Shown: positions 1 through 11,225, counted from the first letter of the stretch. The stretch: DNA of 64,000 nucleotides from Phyto melanocephala (GCA_941918925.1 OW799233.1:139812223-139876222); one strand, 5' to 3'. Notes: generated by a model not told the origin, from the sequence alone. Numbers and translations: made by a program.

Positions 1-800
1 TTACCACAATAAGTTAAGAAAATTTTGACAGGTACCATTATTAGTTTGGCAGGAAAATTTCCGTTTTTACATCTTACATTTTGATGATTTCTGCAATCAC
101 CACTAATAGCGTGTGGCATAGGGAATAGCACGAGCATAAGTAGTAGGTCTGATGCTTGTTCTCTTAATAATGGTTAGTTTGATGTTAAAATCAAAACTAA
201 CATCAATAGACATGAATTAGCTGTCAAGAAGTTTTATCAGTCTTTAATTTTTCTTCTTCTTTTGTCTTATTCCTTTTCACGTTTTTTCTTCACACAGCAC
301 ATTAATATCTTGGACAAATAAATAGAGAGAGATTTGGCCACACATTTTTTTACTTTTAATATTTTTTTCCTTGTTGACGATGGATTGTGATGATGATAAA
401 AAGAAAATTGCTGTTTCATCTGATGGTCAACAATGCCACCGAAATACATTTATATACTTGCTTAGCTTAATTATGTATTTTCAGGTTTAGTTTATTCTTA
501 TTTTAAGCTAAACTAATAAAAGTAGTCGGATGGGCAAACATGTATACACCTAAACTCGTATGTGTTTTTATTTTATTGTAACCGTAAGGCAATATATTTA
601 ATAACACTTAATGAAAATGTATGACGTTTATGTAGATGATGAATTATTTACACACAATGATACCGATTTTTTGAAGATATATTTGAATTTTATTTTTTTC
701 TTTGTTTTGCTGTGTCAGAGTCAGGTTGAAATACATGAAGGTATTTGTCCTTTTGGTTTCAAACACACTGCTTTTTAGTTTTATGTATGTACTTACATGT
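1..800. other. unassigned AT-rich DNA
   Basis: I see no gene, repeat end or RNA here. A 60-codon minus-strand frame at 267-449 has low-complexity Lys/His/Ser composition and no recognisable motif, so I treat it as chance. Confidence 0.5.
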
Positions 801-848
801 TTAACCCTAGAGTACTAAACATATTTTACCCACGTTATAACTAATGAT

Positions 849-861
849 CGTCGATTCGACG
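849..861. repeat. piggyBac left subterminal palindrome
   Basis: CGTCGATTCGACG lies 44 bp inside the left tip and is palindromic except for the central base. Its exact reverse complement is at 3278-3290 near the right tip. Subterminal inverted repeats are a known part of piggyBac ends and probably contact the transposase. Confidence 0.7.
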
Positions 862-1150
862 ATGTCTTTTTTAAAGAGGTCTAATTATAGTTTGAAACAA
901 AAATTGATCAACGAATTAACATTATTTGACCTTGTGATTCCTAATTAGTTAATATAAAAGAATTGTTTAATTTTCCGTCATATAAAAGTATGATTTATTA
1001 AGTATTTGTACTAATTCATTTCATGCGATACATTTTTCTTAAATCACAAAATAAAGGAACAAAAAGTTATTATAAACTAAAATAAGAGATCAAAAGGATT
1101 TAAAACTTAAAAAAACACATTCATAGCTTATAAAAAAAATAAAAAAAAGA

Positions 1151-3003
1151 TCAGTTTGAGCAAGAGGTACAAAGCTCAACTTTGTGCTCTCCACAAATAG
1201 GTTTTTCGCATTTATCACAGGTTGACTTTGTCATTCGGCGTTTTTGGTAAGGGCATAATCTACACATGCTCCGTTTGTTTTCTTTCTTTTCTTTTCTCAT
1301 TAACTGGGCAGTAGAATCACTATTCGTTTCATCTAATGTAATAATATTTTCAATATTTGTTCTAATTTTACAAGTCAAAGTAGGTACTTCTAATCTTTCT
1401 TTCAACCTCGGTTCTACAAGACTTTTGTGAAGCTCCTTCATGTATTGCCTTCGATTTAAGGGCTTTTTATTAAGAGCGAACGTATTATGTGTGTAAATTA
1501 CATAGCTGTTGATAAATGCTATATTAAGGATTCCATAAAATATACACATTGGCCATCTGTTTGTTTTCCGAGAACATGACATAATACTGCACATTTGGTC
1601 CAATGTATCAACTCCTCCTTTTGTTGAATTATAAAACTCGATCATATGAGGCTTATTAGTTTTAATATTTACAGTTCATTGCAAGATGACAATAGGCACA
1701 CAACTTTATTTGGCTTCGGTTTATATGACAGCAACGTCAATTCTTGGTCGTAGCAAAAAATCGATGTTTGGCTTTTACGTCCCTTTGTTGTGAGCATTTC
1801 TTTAGGTATTTCTTTTTTGTTCTTACGCAAGGTTCCCAGAAGTGTAAGATTATATGGCGTTCTAAAAAGCGATTTAGCCAAAGGGACCGATGTAAACCAG
1901 TTATCCATGGTTATATTCCTATTTGTTCCATGAACACTTTTAGTAAGTTCTTTGACATACTATTCGGCAACTGGTAAGTTTTCTCTATTTAACTCTTTTC
2001 CAAGATATGGCATTGCATTTACCATATACTTGGTGCCGCTGTCACACATCATAATTATTTTTAGGCCGTACTTAGCTGGCTTGTTGGGTATGTACATGCG
2101 AAATGATGATCTACCTCGAAATGCTAAAAGTTGCTCATCTATTGTTAAATAACTACCTGGAGTATAGTTTTCAACACATTTTTGTATAAACAAATCCCAC
2201 ACTTTTCTGATTGGGGCAAATTTATCAGTACTTTTTTGAAGGCGTTGACATTTGTCATCAAATCTTATACGAGTTTGTAAAAATAGGAAACGGTCTTTAC
2301 TCATCGTGGCAACATATCGGGATCCAGAATATGTACTATCGAAAAGTTCTGAAGCAGATAGGTGGTTATCTTTTTTTGCAGCTGATAAGGCGAATAAACC
2401 AATAAGAGCTCTAATTTCATTTTTATTTGTAGTACTTATTGTGGCAGTAACAGGCAGAGTACTATCGTGTCTCAAATTAATTTCAATATTCGTATATTGG
2501 ACAATTTCATTTATTATATCATCACCTATGAACTTTTCAAAGCACTGTAGTGGATCTGTTATATTTTTGCAATCACGAGTTGGTCCACGAGCTTGATGCA
2601 CAATGTTGCATGCGGTATGATGAGATTTAGGCTTTACGGTTGACCATTTGTAACGGTTTTTGCCTCGCAATATTTTTTTTGAAAATGTTACAATATTTGA
2701 ACTTTGATCTACTGGCAACATATTTTTGAAAATATTATTGTCTCTAATTCCATTCAAACTACTTGAATCAACGTAACCACTTAAGACTGCTTCAACGTCT
2801 TTCGACTTTTGAGATGTTCGTAATATATTTAGGGGAACATTGTCTTCTTCGGATTCAGTAGAATTATTCGAATTAATATCATCACTTAAAACTTCATCGC
2901 TGTCGTTTGCATCGCTCTCAATTACTTCTTCATTATCGGAATCATCACAGTTATCAAAAAAATTTTCTATTTCTGCATCAGTTAACTTTTTAGAATATGC
3001 CAT
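1151..3003 (-). pseudogene. piggyBac transposase, one stop and one frameshift
   Basis: This is a DDD cut-and-paste transposase of about 610 codons, close to the usual ~590-600 residues. It reads from ATG at 3001-3003. The first ~60 residues are Asp/Glu/Ser-rich, as is usual for the family. The first catalytic Asp lies in LTIDEQ (codon ~289). The second is in MDNWF (codon ~367), the same 78-residue spacing as in the type element. The third is in GGVDTLDQ. A cysteine-rich C-terminal finger follows (seven Cys and one His from CRLC to CTSC, about 1155-1270). Two lesions break it. An in-frame TAG at 1960-1962 stands where the family has an aromatic residue before YVKEL, and about one base is missing near 1668-1675, between CNEL and the NSTKGGVDTL block. 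No other breaks are visible, so inactivation looks recent. Confidence 0.93.
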
Positions 3004-3112
3004 TTTTTCACTCGACTACTAAAAAAATTTAAAAGTAATACTTAATAAATGTAAAATAAAGTTAAAGAAAAAACGGAAATATATTTCATAAAAGTCACGC
3101 CGTTACTAACCA

Positions 3113-3139
3113 TCGACGATTCGACGAGTACTAAACATA
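3113..3139. repeat. internal copy of the piggyBac tip plus palindrome half
   Basis: A GATTCGACGA block is followed by GAGTACTAAACATA, identical over 14 bp to positions 810-823 at the left tip. It therefore lies inverted relative to the right tip (3295-3308), so the right end carries two facing tip sequences about 160 bp apart. This asymmetry between left and right ends is common in piggyBac elements. Confidence 0.65.
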
Positions 3140-3277
3140 AAAAAACCAATTTCTAGCGAAAATATTAAAAAACACGTGCACCCACAATGGAAGTAACTTA
3201 GCAACTAATACTATACAAAATATGAGAGTGATCAACCTAGTCAGTAAAGAGAAAATTAGTAAAAAAAGAGCAGTGCT

Positions 3278-3290
3278 CGTCGAATCGACG
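3278..3290. repeat. piggyBac right subterminal palindrome
   Basis: CGTCGAATCGACG lies 18 bp inside the right tip and is the exact reverse complement of 849-861. Confidence 0.7.
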
Positions 3291-3312
3291 AACATTAGTA
3301 CTCTAGGGTTAA

Positions 3313-3761
3313 AAATATTTAAAAAATATTTGTATGTACAATCATTTACTTGTATGCCACAGGCCTAAAAATAAAAGTAGTAAAGGTCTTGTACATAAAA
3401 TATAATGGTTATTATATTCAAGATCTACATGTAGATTGCTAGAGTTTTATCTATAGAATCATTTATTTGAGGTAATTACTATAAATTGACAGAAAATTAT
3501 GTAATCAAAACTAGTGTTGCCCTTTATTTAATATTTAATATCAAATAACAAGTGAAATTTTGATTATTTATCTTAACAGTTGACACGTGGATCTATTTAT
3601 AGTATGTATGTATATTATAAAATACCGGAAAAAATTCACTGTAAACCATTAAATATAAAATAAGTATTTTGTAAAAACAATCTTAAAAGAAAGAGTTTTT
3701 TTTCCGAATGTTGGCAGAATTTTTTTATATATTTGTTATTTACATGGATATCAAACTGTTA
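3313..3761. other. unassigned AT-rich DNA
   Basis: Between the piggyBac right flank and the next transposon I see only AT-rich sequence with no coding signal. Confidence 0.45.
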
Positions 3762-3874
3762 TAAAGGGTTATCGATTTGGTGGTTTTTAAATATAGGACT
3801 GGAATTCGACATCTGTCAAACTAAATTGTTAAACCAATTTTTTTTTTTCAGTTGAAAGTCTGACATTGACGAAA

Positions 3875-4456
3875 ATGGATCGCTTAACTATCACACAACG
3901 TATAAAAATTATGAAAACCAACTACAAAAATGGTGATTCTGACACAGGCACATATCGTGCTTTAGAAGGAGATTATGGTTTACATAATCGTCCAACTACG
4001 CAAGCAATTGGCAAAATTGTGAAGAAATTTGGAGAGACTGGAGAGGGTACAGATATTGTAAGGCCTGTGCAATTTCGTTTCCTCGTTCCACAGAAACTAT
4101 CGCTGCTGCAACTGTCTTACGGCACATAATGGCGAATTTTGCTATTGGATCTACACCTACATCCATATAAAGTTCAACTCACACAACAACTGAAGTCAAC
4201 TGACCATTCACAACGTTGTAGATATGGCTTTATTGCAAGTGAAATTTCCTGGCCGCGTAATTTCTCGTCGTGGCGATATCAACTGGCCACCAAGACCATG
4301 CGATTGATATCATTAGACTGTGTTTATGCAGGTAAACCTTTGACTTTTGCGCACTTAAAAACCAACATTCGTCAAGTTATGGCTGAGATACTGCCGAACA
4401 TGTGTCAAAAAGTGGTCGGAAATTACGTCAAAAGAATCAATGCTTGCAAAACTTAG
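3875..4456 (+). pseudogene. ITm transposase fragment (DUF4817-like HTH plus C-terminus)
   Basis: The ATG at 3875 opens MDRLTITQR and then a helix-turn-helix region (ALEGDYGLHNRPTTQAI, VKKFGETGEG) typical of the DUF4817-like N-terminus of fly and ant ITm transposases. After about codon 70 the frame slips. Recognisable later pieces are LSYGTLWRIL (~4110-4140), DLHLHPYKVQLTQQL (~4142-4190), GRVISRRGDINWPPR (~4250-4295, shifted frame) and CVYAGKPLTF...NIRQVMAEI (4320-4400). The block holding the first two catalytic Asp residues (SDEAHF and QQDGAT in relatives) is deleted near 4230, so no enzyme can be made. At least three frame changes and internal stops are present. Confidence 0.85.
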
Positions 4457-4505
4457 CATGTAGTGTTTCACATATAATATCAACGTTCAAACTTTATAAT
4501 AGAAA

Positions 4506-5212
4506 CTAGAAAAGCCCGGCGCGCGTTGCTACGCCCCTTAATAAATAAAAATGCATTCATAATTTTAGGCGTGGCCTTGCCTACTTTTCTAATCACAAAA
4601 TTATATAGTCATGACAGCTCAATATGTGTGCAAAGTTTCAGAAAAATCGGTCTAGTGCAAGTACCTCAAAATTATAACTTTTTTAAAGGCGTGGCCCCTC
4701 TCACTTTTCTCATTACGAAATTGTAAAGTCATAACAGTTCAATATGTGTGCAAAGTTTCAGAAAAATCGGTTCAGTGCAAGTACCTCAATATTATAACTT
4801 TTATATGGGCGTGGTCCTGCTTACTTTTCCAATCACGAAATTATATAGTCATGACAGCTCAATATGTGTGTGCGATGTTTCAGAAAATCGATCTGCTGCA
4901 AGTAGCTAAAAATGATAACTTTTTTCTGATGGGCGTGGCACTGCCCACTCTTCTAATCACGAAATTATAAAGTCATGACAGCTCAATATGTGTGAAAAGT
5001 TTCAGAAAAATCAGTCCAGTGCAAGTACCTCAAAATTATAACTTTTTTATGGGCGTGGCCCCGCCCACTTTTTTCACCCATAAACACTCCCTGGCATGTG
5101 TACAACAACTTGCCAAAGTTTGAATCAGATCGATTTTACAGTTTTGGAGTCTATAGCTAAAACACACACACACACCCACACACAGACAGAGTTTCACGTT
5201 TATATATATAGA
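4506..5212 (-). mobile_element. non-autonomous Helitron with perfect termini
   Basis: Read on the minus strand, this 707-bp element begins TCTATATATATAAACG (5212 downward), preceded by A, and ends in CTAG (4509-4506), followed by T. A|TC...CTAG|T is the classical rolling-circle Helitron signature with insertion between A and T. A short GC-rich hairpin (GGCG...CGCC) sits just before the terminal CTAG. There is no coding region. Its body is mostly a tandem repeat. It has inserted into the 3' part of the ITm element, so it is younger than that element. Confidence 0.85.
4560..5075. repeat. 120-bp tandem repeat inside the Helitron
   Basis: About 4-5 diverged units are marked by GGCGTGG at 4568, 4688, 4808, 4932 and 5052 (spacing 120, 120, 124, 120 bp). 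Each unit carries ACTTTTCTAATCACGAAATT, then GACAGCTCAATATGTGTG, then AGTTTCAGAAAAATC. Small frames across it have no meaning. Confidence 0.85.
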
Positions 5213-5293
5213 TGAAATATCATAAAAAAATATTTTATATGTGTCCTATTTATGTTTACTTTTGAAACCGCAAAATGGATATAACGGTATATC

Positions 5294-7796
5294 TTTTTTA
5301 TACCCGCCACCAAAAAAATGGTAGGGGTATATTCATTTTGTCATTCCGTTTGTAACACATCGAAATATCCATTTTAGACCCCATAAAGTATAAATATTCT
5401 GAATCGGGGTTTGATTTTATGACGATCTAGCTATGTCCGTCCGTCTGTTGAAAGCACGATAGAGGTCGCACCGAAAAAGCTAGGCAGCTTAAATTTTGCC
5501 AGAATCTTTCTTATAGACAAGGTTTGTTTGGTATTGAAAATGGGCTAAATCGTAATATTAGGAAGAGAGTTATAGCTCGTAAAGCAAGAGTAGGTCAAAA
5601 AAACCGTGTCCTTCGCACATCGAATAAAATGGAATTGTGTCCAGACGCATAAACGTAGAGACATGAAACTTCGAATGTATATTTACCGAGTCAAACGAAT
5701 ATTTTTCCCTGAAAATCGCTTAAAACTATGAATTAGGAAAAGAGTTATAGATCAAAATGTACGAAAATTTATACCGCACAGTGTATATTTTAAATTTAAA
5801 ACGTAATAAAACTGACAAAACTATATGTTCGATTCTGAAATTTTGCAAACATAGCTTTTTGGTCAAAGTCTTCGTTATAACGGAAAATAGATGTGCCACG
5901 CCCACTTTTTTCTTTTAATTTTTATAAAAATATATTAGTCGTATTCATTGGCATTTATTCATCTTACACTGCGCCATTTATTGCACTGTAGATAAATACA
6001 AGATAAAACAGTAGATGACTCTACTACTAACAACTACTAGATGGCATGTTAACAACCTTTTTTATCCCACAAGGGATTTTTAATGAGGGTTAGTGAAAAC
6101 GAAAATGACCGAGGTTGTTGACAAAAAATTAGCTAGAGTAACAATTTGTGCCCAACTCTAAACATACATATTTGTTCCCACAGTTTTATTAGGTTAAAGA
6201 TTTAAAAATATAAAAAATATGTGCATCAGTAGATTTAAAATATGTATTTGAACATTTAAAATACATTTTTTAGTCAAACTATATTTTTATCTATCTATTC
6301 TTTTGCAAAGGGTGGTTAAATTTTAAGGACTGATGGTGACTTTGAATAAAACACAAATTATTTAGGAAATTATTATCATATCTTTTTATAATGATAATAT
6401 TTGTATGAAATAAAATATCGGGCAAATGTTCGCCGCACAGTGGACCATTCTACGAGAAGGCGGCCAGAAACTAATTTTTTTTTGTGGTCATCGTTTGAAA
6501 AACGTTAAAGTTCATTCGAATGTAGACACTAGTGTACCTCGTGAGACAAAATTCAAAACTTTATTTCACATATATTACAGAGAACAGGATGATTCAAAAT
6601 AGACATTCTTAGCATTTTGCTAAAAAGGAAAATTTATTAGTAACATTTTGATTTTTAAAAGATTTTCAAACGAAATAAATTTCGTACAATTTTAAAATAT
6701 GTTAGCCATTTGTACATGGAAATAAATTGTTTACAATGTTTAGAAATAATTTTTCTTTTTTTTTAGGTCAAAATTTTCCTAAGTTCCCATTTTTAATAGA
6801 GCATAACTTCAGGAGAACATAAGATAACAAAAACAAATTAGCACTATTTCGTAGAAAAAACGTTCCTCTTAAATTCATGTAATTTCTCTATGAATAAAGA
6901 TTTTGGAATACTAAAGGACTATATTGAAATATCTAAGTTATGTTTATTAGCAGAAACTTTATTGACACGCGTATTTTAACGGCCACTTTCATTGAAAGAC
7001 TAAATTTACGAAAACATTTTACTAGCATACCGAAGTTATAATGGGTGGTTTAATTTTAAGGGACTATGTTGATTTTGAATAAAATTATTATGAAATTATT
7101 ATCATTTATTTTTATAATGATAATATTTGTATGCTTCAATTATGTAAATAAAACAAAATATCGGCCAAATGGCCCCCCCCACCCTCGGCAGCACACCACG
7201 ATCCGATAGTCCAAATTTTCAATGACACTGTTAATGCTCAATTGTTGGGCACGATGATGAGTCGAGGTTGCTTGCTCTTTTGCCACGTTATCGTTAAAAA
7301 CAACCATGTTTCTCATTCAACGAACTAAGATGGCATTCACAGATGTTTTCACATTTCATACAGACCTGCTTTGCAGACATTTAAATATTATTTACAATTC
7401 TCACGATTGTGGACGAATTCGAACGATTATGTTGACCAAAATAATCACGAAGTGCACAAAATGCATGTTGATTTGAACGCCCATTTTTATAAAAATCTTT
7501 AATATTTAGAAGCGTTGCTCGATTGCGTATCTTTCCATGGTTCAAATTAAGTTAGTCTGAGATTGAGAAATGTCAAATGAAATGCAAGAAAAAAGTTGAA
7601 GTTTAGGTGTGGTTTACCTTCAACATAGGCCCTTAAAATTTAACCACCTTCTACAAAGAAAGTGATACATATTTTATTATAAAGAGATTATTCCATAGCG
7701 GGTAACAAAATAATAAATATTGTGCTTAAAATGTACACAAAATTGGTGGTGGGTATAAAAGATTCGGCACAGCCGAATATAGTGCTGTTACTTGTT
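5294..7796 (+). mobile_element. Helentron/DINE-1-like element, copy a
   Basis: It starts with TTTTTTATACCCGCC and a hairpin (ATACCCGCCACCA against TGGTAGGGGTAT), then the conserved block TTGTCATTCCGTTTGTAACA, then the GTCCGTCCGTCTG core (~5434). It ends with GGTGGTGGGTATAAAAG, the hairpin ATTCGGC-ACA-GCCGAAT (7761-7777) and CTTGTT at 7796. This layout (subterminal inverted repeats, GTCT core, 3' hairpin) is that of Drosophila DINE-1 and Helentron-derived elements. It encodes no Rep/helicase. It carries one partial ITm insert (6308-~6480) and one complete one (7041-7651), so it may be a composite of two copies. Confidence 0.85.
7041..7651 (-). mobile_element. ITm deletion derivative inside Helentron a
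   Basis: About 0.61 kb, bounded by inverted GGGTGGTTAAATTTTAAGG-type ends and inserted at TA. The minus strand holds a decayed HTH segment and a C-terminal GGHLADILFHT-like tail of the ITm transposase, with the catalytic core missing. It lies at the same internal site as in the other Helentron copies. Confidence 0.8.
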
Positions 7797-8719
7797 TTTG
7801 TCTCGAAATGACTAACGTTTTGTTTCTCTGCAACAAATTTAATTTTTTGTTATTAAACAGACAAAAATATCACAAAATCGAAATTTATTAATATATTTGA
7901 TAAAATGTTTGGTTTGATTTAACCCCGAAAAAAAGTTTTTAAAAGAAGAAAATGATTTTGTAGTAAAATCTTAAATTATTGGCAAGTAAAAACAAACATC
8001 TGTCATTTAAACTTGGTTGAGTTGGTCTCTCGCAGCTCATGACGCTTCAAAAATATAAAGTAAACCTAATTTATGTGTTGCGTTCGTTAGAGCTTCCTAC
8101 GCTTTGTGCTCTGTAATCAGGAACGTTAACATTTTTTTATTAAACCTTTTTGAGATAGGCGTAAGACTCTAAGAAGCGTATAATGCGTGGTGTGAACTTT
8201 CAGCTTAAACCTTCTTTTTGCATTGTATGCGTCAGATCGTTCTATGCTTTGTGTTCTGTAACTTGAAACTTTCAAATACATTGATTTAACTTTTTTGATA
8301 GGAGACGTACGATGCGAAAAAGCGTTGAATGCGTAGTGTGGACTTTTGACTTAACAAATTGATACTGACAGCTAAATTCTGCTATGATGGATGCACTGCC
8401 GGCCCACGATAATAGCAAAAATTAATTTTTTTATTATTGCTAACAATATTCAACAAAAAAAAACTTAATAATTAGTAACGAATAATAACAATTTAATGAA
8501 TTATGTATATGTATTGCACAGAACGTTAAAAAGTTATCGCATGCCCGTTATTTTGCCGAGATTATTACTGTGGACGTACGCCAGAACAAATTTTTTGTAT
8601 GGGAACAATTAAGTTGTGTTTTTAACATAATTAAAAGTTTCGTTGATATTACAAAACAGTTTCTTTTATTAAAATAATCTACAAACAAACAACAACCCGA
8701 ATATAAAATTTTAATACTG
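7797..8719. other. unassigned spacer between Helentrons a and b
   Basis: AT-rich and noncoding apart from a diverged tandem duplication listed separately. Confidence 0.45.
8079..8360. repeat. diverged two-copy tandem repeat (~140 bp)
   Basis: Copy 1 (~8079-8213) and copy 2 (~8229-8360) share the order GCGT, then CTACGCTTTGTGCTCTGTAA / CTATGCTTTGTGTTCTGTAA, then a TTT-GATAGG block, then GCGTATAATGCGTGGTGTGAACTTT / GCGTTGAATGCGTAGTGTGGACTTTT. It is the only stretch of repeated GCGT motifs in this part of the window. I do not recognise the family. Confidence 0.55.
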
Positions 8720-9007
8720 TTTTTATACCCGACACCAAATAATGGTGGGGGTATATACATTTTGTCATTCGGTTTGTAACACATCGAAATACCCATTTTA
8801 GACCCCGTAAATTATAAATTTTCTGAGTCGGTATTTCATTTAATGACGATCTAGCTATGTCCGTCCGTCTGTCCGTCAGTTGAAAGCACGATAGGGGTCG
8901 AACCGAAAAAGCTAGGGGCCTTAAATTTTGCCAGAATTATTTCTATACACAAGATTTGTTTTGTTTTGGGCTAAATCAAAATATTAGGAAGAGGTATAGC
9001 TCATAAT

Positions 9008-9894
9008 AAGGGTTTGGGATTTCCCGGTCTTTTTACTTTCCCGGGAAACGGGAATTAAAAAATCGTCTTCTCGGGAATTCCCGGGATTCCCGAAAATAAT
9101 AATTCTTTTAAAATAGATAATATGTGTTAACTTTAACATCATGATTTGGTTAATAACTCATTGTTTTAGTATTAGTTTATTTTCCATTAGAGTCCTTATT
9201 GAGTCAGCATTACATCTTCCGGAAATATAAACTTAACCCAAATTATAAAAATAATTATTGCCATGTAAACAGATACTTTTTTTGGGCAACACTACTCCAC
9301 TCGTCTAATACAAGAGCAAACCATCGTATTTTTAATGGCGTTGTAGTATTTTATTACAATGTTTTTAACATCAGTTTAATTTTGGTAATGTCATATTTTT
9401 ACTGAAAAATTTTCACTAATAAAAGAACTTTGTGTAATTGTTCAAATAGATATTCCATCGACTGCTGCCAATTTTGAAACAATTTCTGATAATGTTTGGG
9501 TGTCTAAAAAACTTTTAATGGTGGAATTATTTTTTTACTTGGTGCAGGTGTTGAAGAATCGTTTTCAAATTTTATTTTATGAACCAAAAGAAGGTGCCGT
9601 AAGAGACCACTAGTACTGCCGCCCTTGGACATTAACCTTTTCGGGAAAATATTACATTGTGCTGCGTTGTCTAATTTTTAAAAATAGTTCCAGACTTCAG
9701 ACATTTTGCTTCTAAACAAAGTGAATTTTATAAAAAAGTATTATTAAAAAAATTCAATCATAAATAAAAAAAATTATACTTACAAATTCTGTGACCACTT
9801 TTAAAAACAATTTGTACATACGATTATATTTATTTATTTATATTTATTCCCGGGCGGGAATTCCCGGATGGGAATTCCCGGTTCCCAAACCCTA
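9008..9894. mobile_element. non-autonomous hAT element with 8-bp TSD
   Basis: 887 bp with ends AAGGGTTTGGG and CCCAAACCCTA (inverted repeats), flanked by an exact 8-bp duplication, CTCATAAT, at 9000-9007 and 9895-9902. The flanks join perfectly with the Helentron sequence. TIR type and 8-bp TSD point to the hAT superfamily. Both ends are rich in CCGGGAATTCCCGG-type palindromes (9024-9090 and 9845-9885). No transposase is readable. A 68-codon frame at 9199 shows no family motif. Confidence 0.85.
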
Positions 9895-10637
9895 CTCATA
9901 ATGCAAGAGTTGGTAAAAAAAACCATGTCGTTCCAACATCGAATAAAATACAATTGTTTCCAAACACATAAACGTAAAGCATTGATATTTCGAATGTATA
10001 CTTCCTGAGTAAAAAAATATTTTTCCCTAAAAATTGCTGAAATCTATGCATTAGAGAAGGAGATATAGATCAAAATTTTAAACAAATTTATACCGCACAG
10101 TGTATTTTTTTGCTATATTTAAAATTTAAAACGTAATAAAGCTACCAAATTAGATGTATGTTTCTGAAATTAAGTGAACATTGCTTTTTAGTCAAAGGCT
10201 GTGCACTAACGAAAAAAAATTTGACTTAGAAATTGAAATATCTGAGTTGATTTTATTAGCAGAAATTACTTCGACAAGCCTACTATAACGCCCAGTTTAC
10301 ACGTAAGCTACTGTTAATAAAATTAAAAAACTCGTAAAACCGACAAAATTAGAGGTATGATAATGAAATTTCGTACATTTTATATTCTAGTCAATTTTAT
10401 TGTTATGCCAGAAAATGAATATGACACACCCACTTTAACGCCTACCTCCCATATAACGCTTAAATTAATGGAAAAATCTTTTGAAAACAAGTAAGAGCGT
10501 TATATTCGGCCGTGCCGAATCTTATATACCCTTCACAACAGTAGTTTGTGTCACCATTCATCCCATATGAAATACGTACATACATATAAAAACATACATA
10601 TATAAAAACATCCCATTGTAAAATTATAAATTCACGT

Positions 10638-10915
10638 ATGTATGTTAAAAAACCAAAAAAAAATTTAAAAAAAAATTTAAAAAAAAAATTTTTAAAAAAA
10701 ATTTAAAAAAAAAAATTTTTTTAAAAAATTTAAAAAAAAAATTAAAAAAAAAATTATTATATATATAATGTATAAAAAACAAAAAAAAATACAAAAAAAA
10801 TTAAAAAAAAAAATTAAAAAAAAAAATAATAAAAATTAAAATAATATATTAAATAAAAAATAAAAAAAAAATAAAAAAAAATTTAAAAAAAAATTAAAAA
10901 AAAAAAATTTTTTGG
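10638..10915. repeat. A/T-rich low-complexity tract
   Basis: Long runs of A broken by TTT, AATT and TTAAA motifs inside the nested Helentron. This is simple sequence with no coding content. Confidence 0.8.
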
Positions 10916-11162
10916 CTCAGCTGGGATTCGATGCCACGTTTTCTCTAACCAGTATACATGTTTGTATGTATGTATGTTGTTGTTGTAATGTTGTTTTTGT
11001 GAAAAAAAATCGAGGTGGTCGTGGGTTTTTGCTTATATCTCAGTTGTTTATGTACCGATGTTTCTGATTTTCAATACCGATCTACTCCCGAATATTTCTG
11101 ATATTCTAATACCTTACCCGGGTCCAACCTATGTCGGGGGGCTTCAAAAAGTTGATTTCAAC

Positions 11163-11225
11163 ATACACACGGACAGACGGTCAGACGGACAGACGGACAG
11201 ACGGACAGACTGACAGACTGACAGA
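11163..11225. repeat. (GACAGACG)n microsatellite core
   Basis: GACAGACGGTCAGACGGACA and onwards, then ACTGACAGACTGACAG. This is the reverse complement of the GTCTGTCC core typical of DINE-type elements. A shorter version is at 39378-39425 in copy f. Confidence 0.85.

Larger units (their letters stand above)
801..3312 (-). mobile_element. piggyBac element with intact ends
   Basis: The element proper is 805-3308 (2504 bp) and is flanked on both sides by the TTAA target (801-804 and 3309-3312). Its ends are perfect 14-bp inverted repeats: CCCTAGAGTACTAA at 805-818 and its reverse complement at 3295-3308. The CCCTAG start, the TTAA duplication and a size near 2.5 kb are diagnostic of piggyBac-group cut-and-paste elements. 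One open region runs on the minus strand (1151-3003) and encodes the transposase, leaving about 0.35 kb of left and 0.3 kb of right subterminal DNA. Both ends look usable, but the transposase has two breaks, so this copy should be mobile only if a relative supplies enzyme. Confidence 0.95.
3762..5290 (+). mobile_element. ITm (mariner-like) element interrupted by a Helitron
   Basis: The outer element starts after a TA at 3762-3763 with AAGGGTTATCGATTTGG and ends near 5289 with a similar inverted sequence (GTTATAT...GCGGTTT read on the minus strand). The two ends match imperfectly over about 28 bp, so the exact borders are approximate. It encodes a wrecked transposase (3875-4456) and is split in its 3' part by the Helitron at 4506-5212. 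A Helentron starts at its right border. Confidence 0.65.

Noticed and set aside
1744..3022. Several plus-strand frames across the piggyBac region
   Set aside because: They are shadows of the minus-strand transposase, which has the family motifs.
4526..4970. Three open frames (66 and 74 codons) with repeated peptide blocks
   Set aside because: They are translations of the 120-bp tandem repeat inside a noncoding Helitron.
10911..10950. tRNA-like B-box (CATCGAATCC on the minus strand), as in a SINE
   Set aside because: No A-box at the right distance and the flanking arm does not pair. It is part of the nested Helentron interior.
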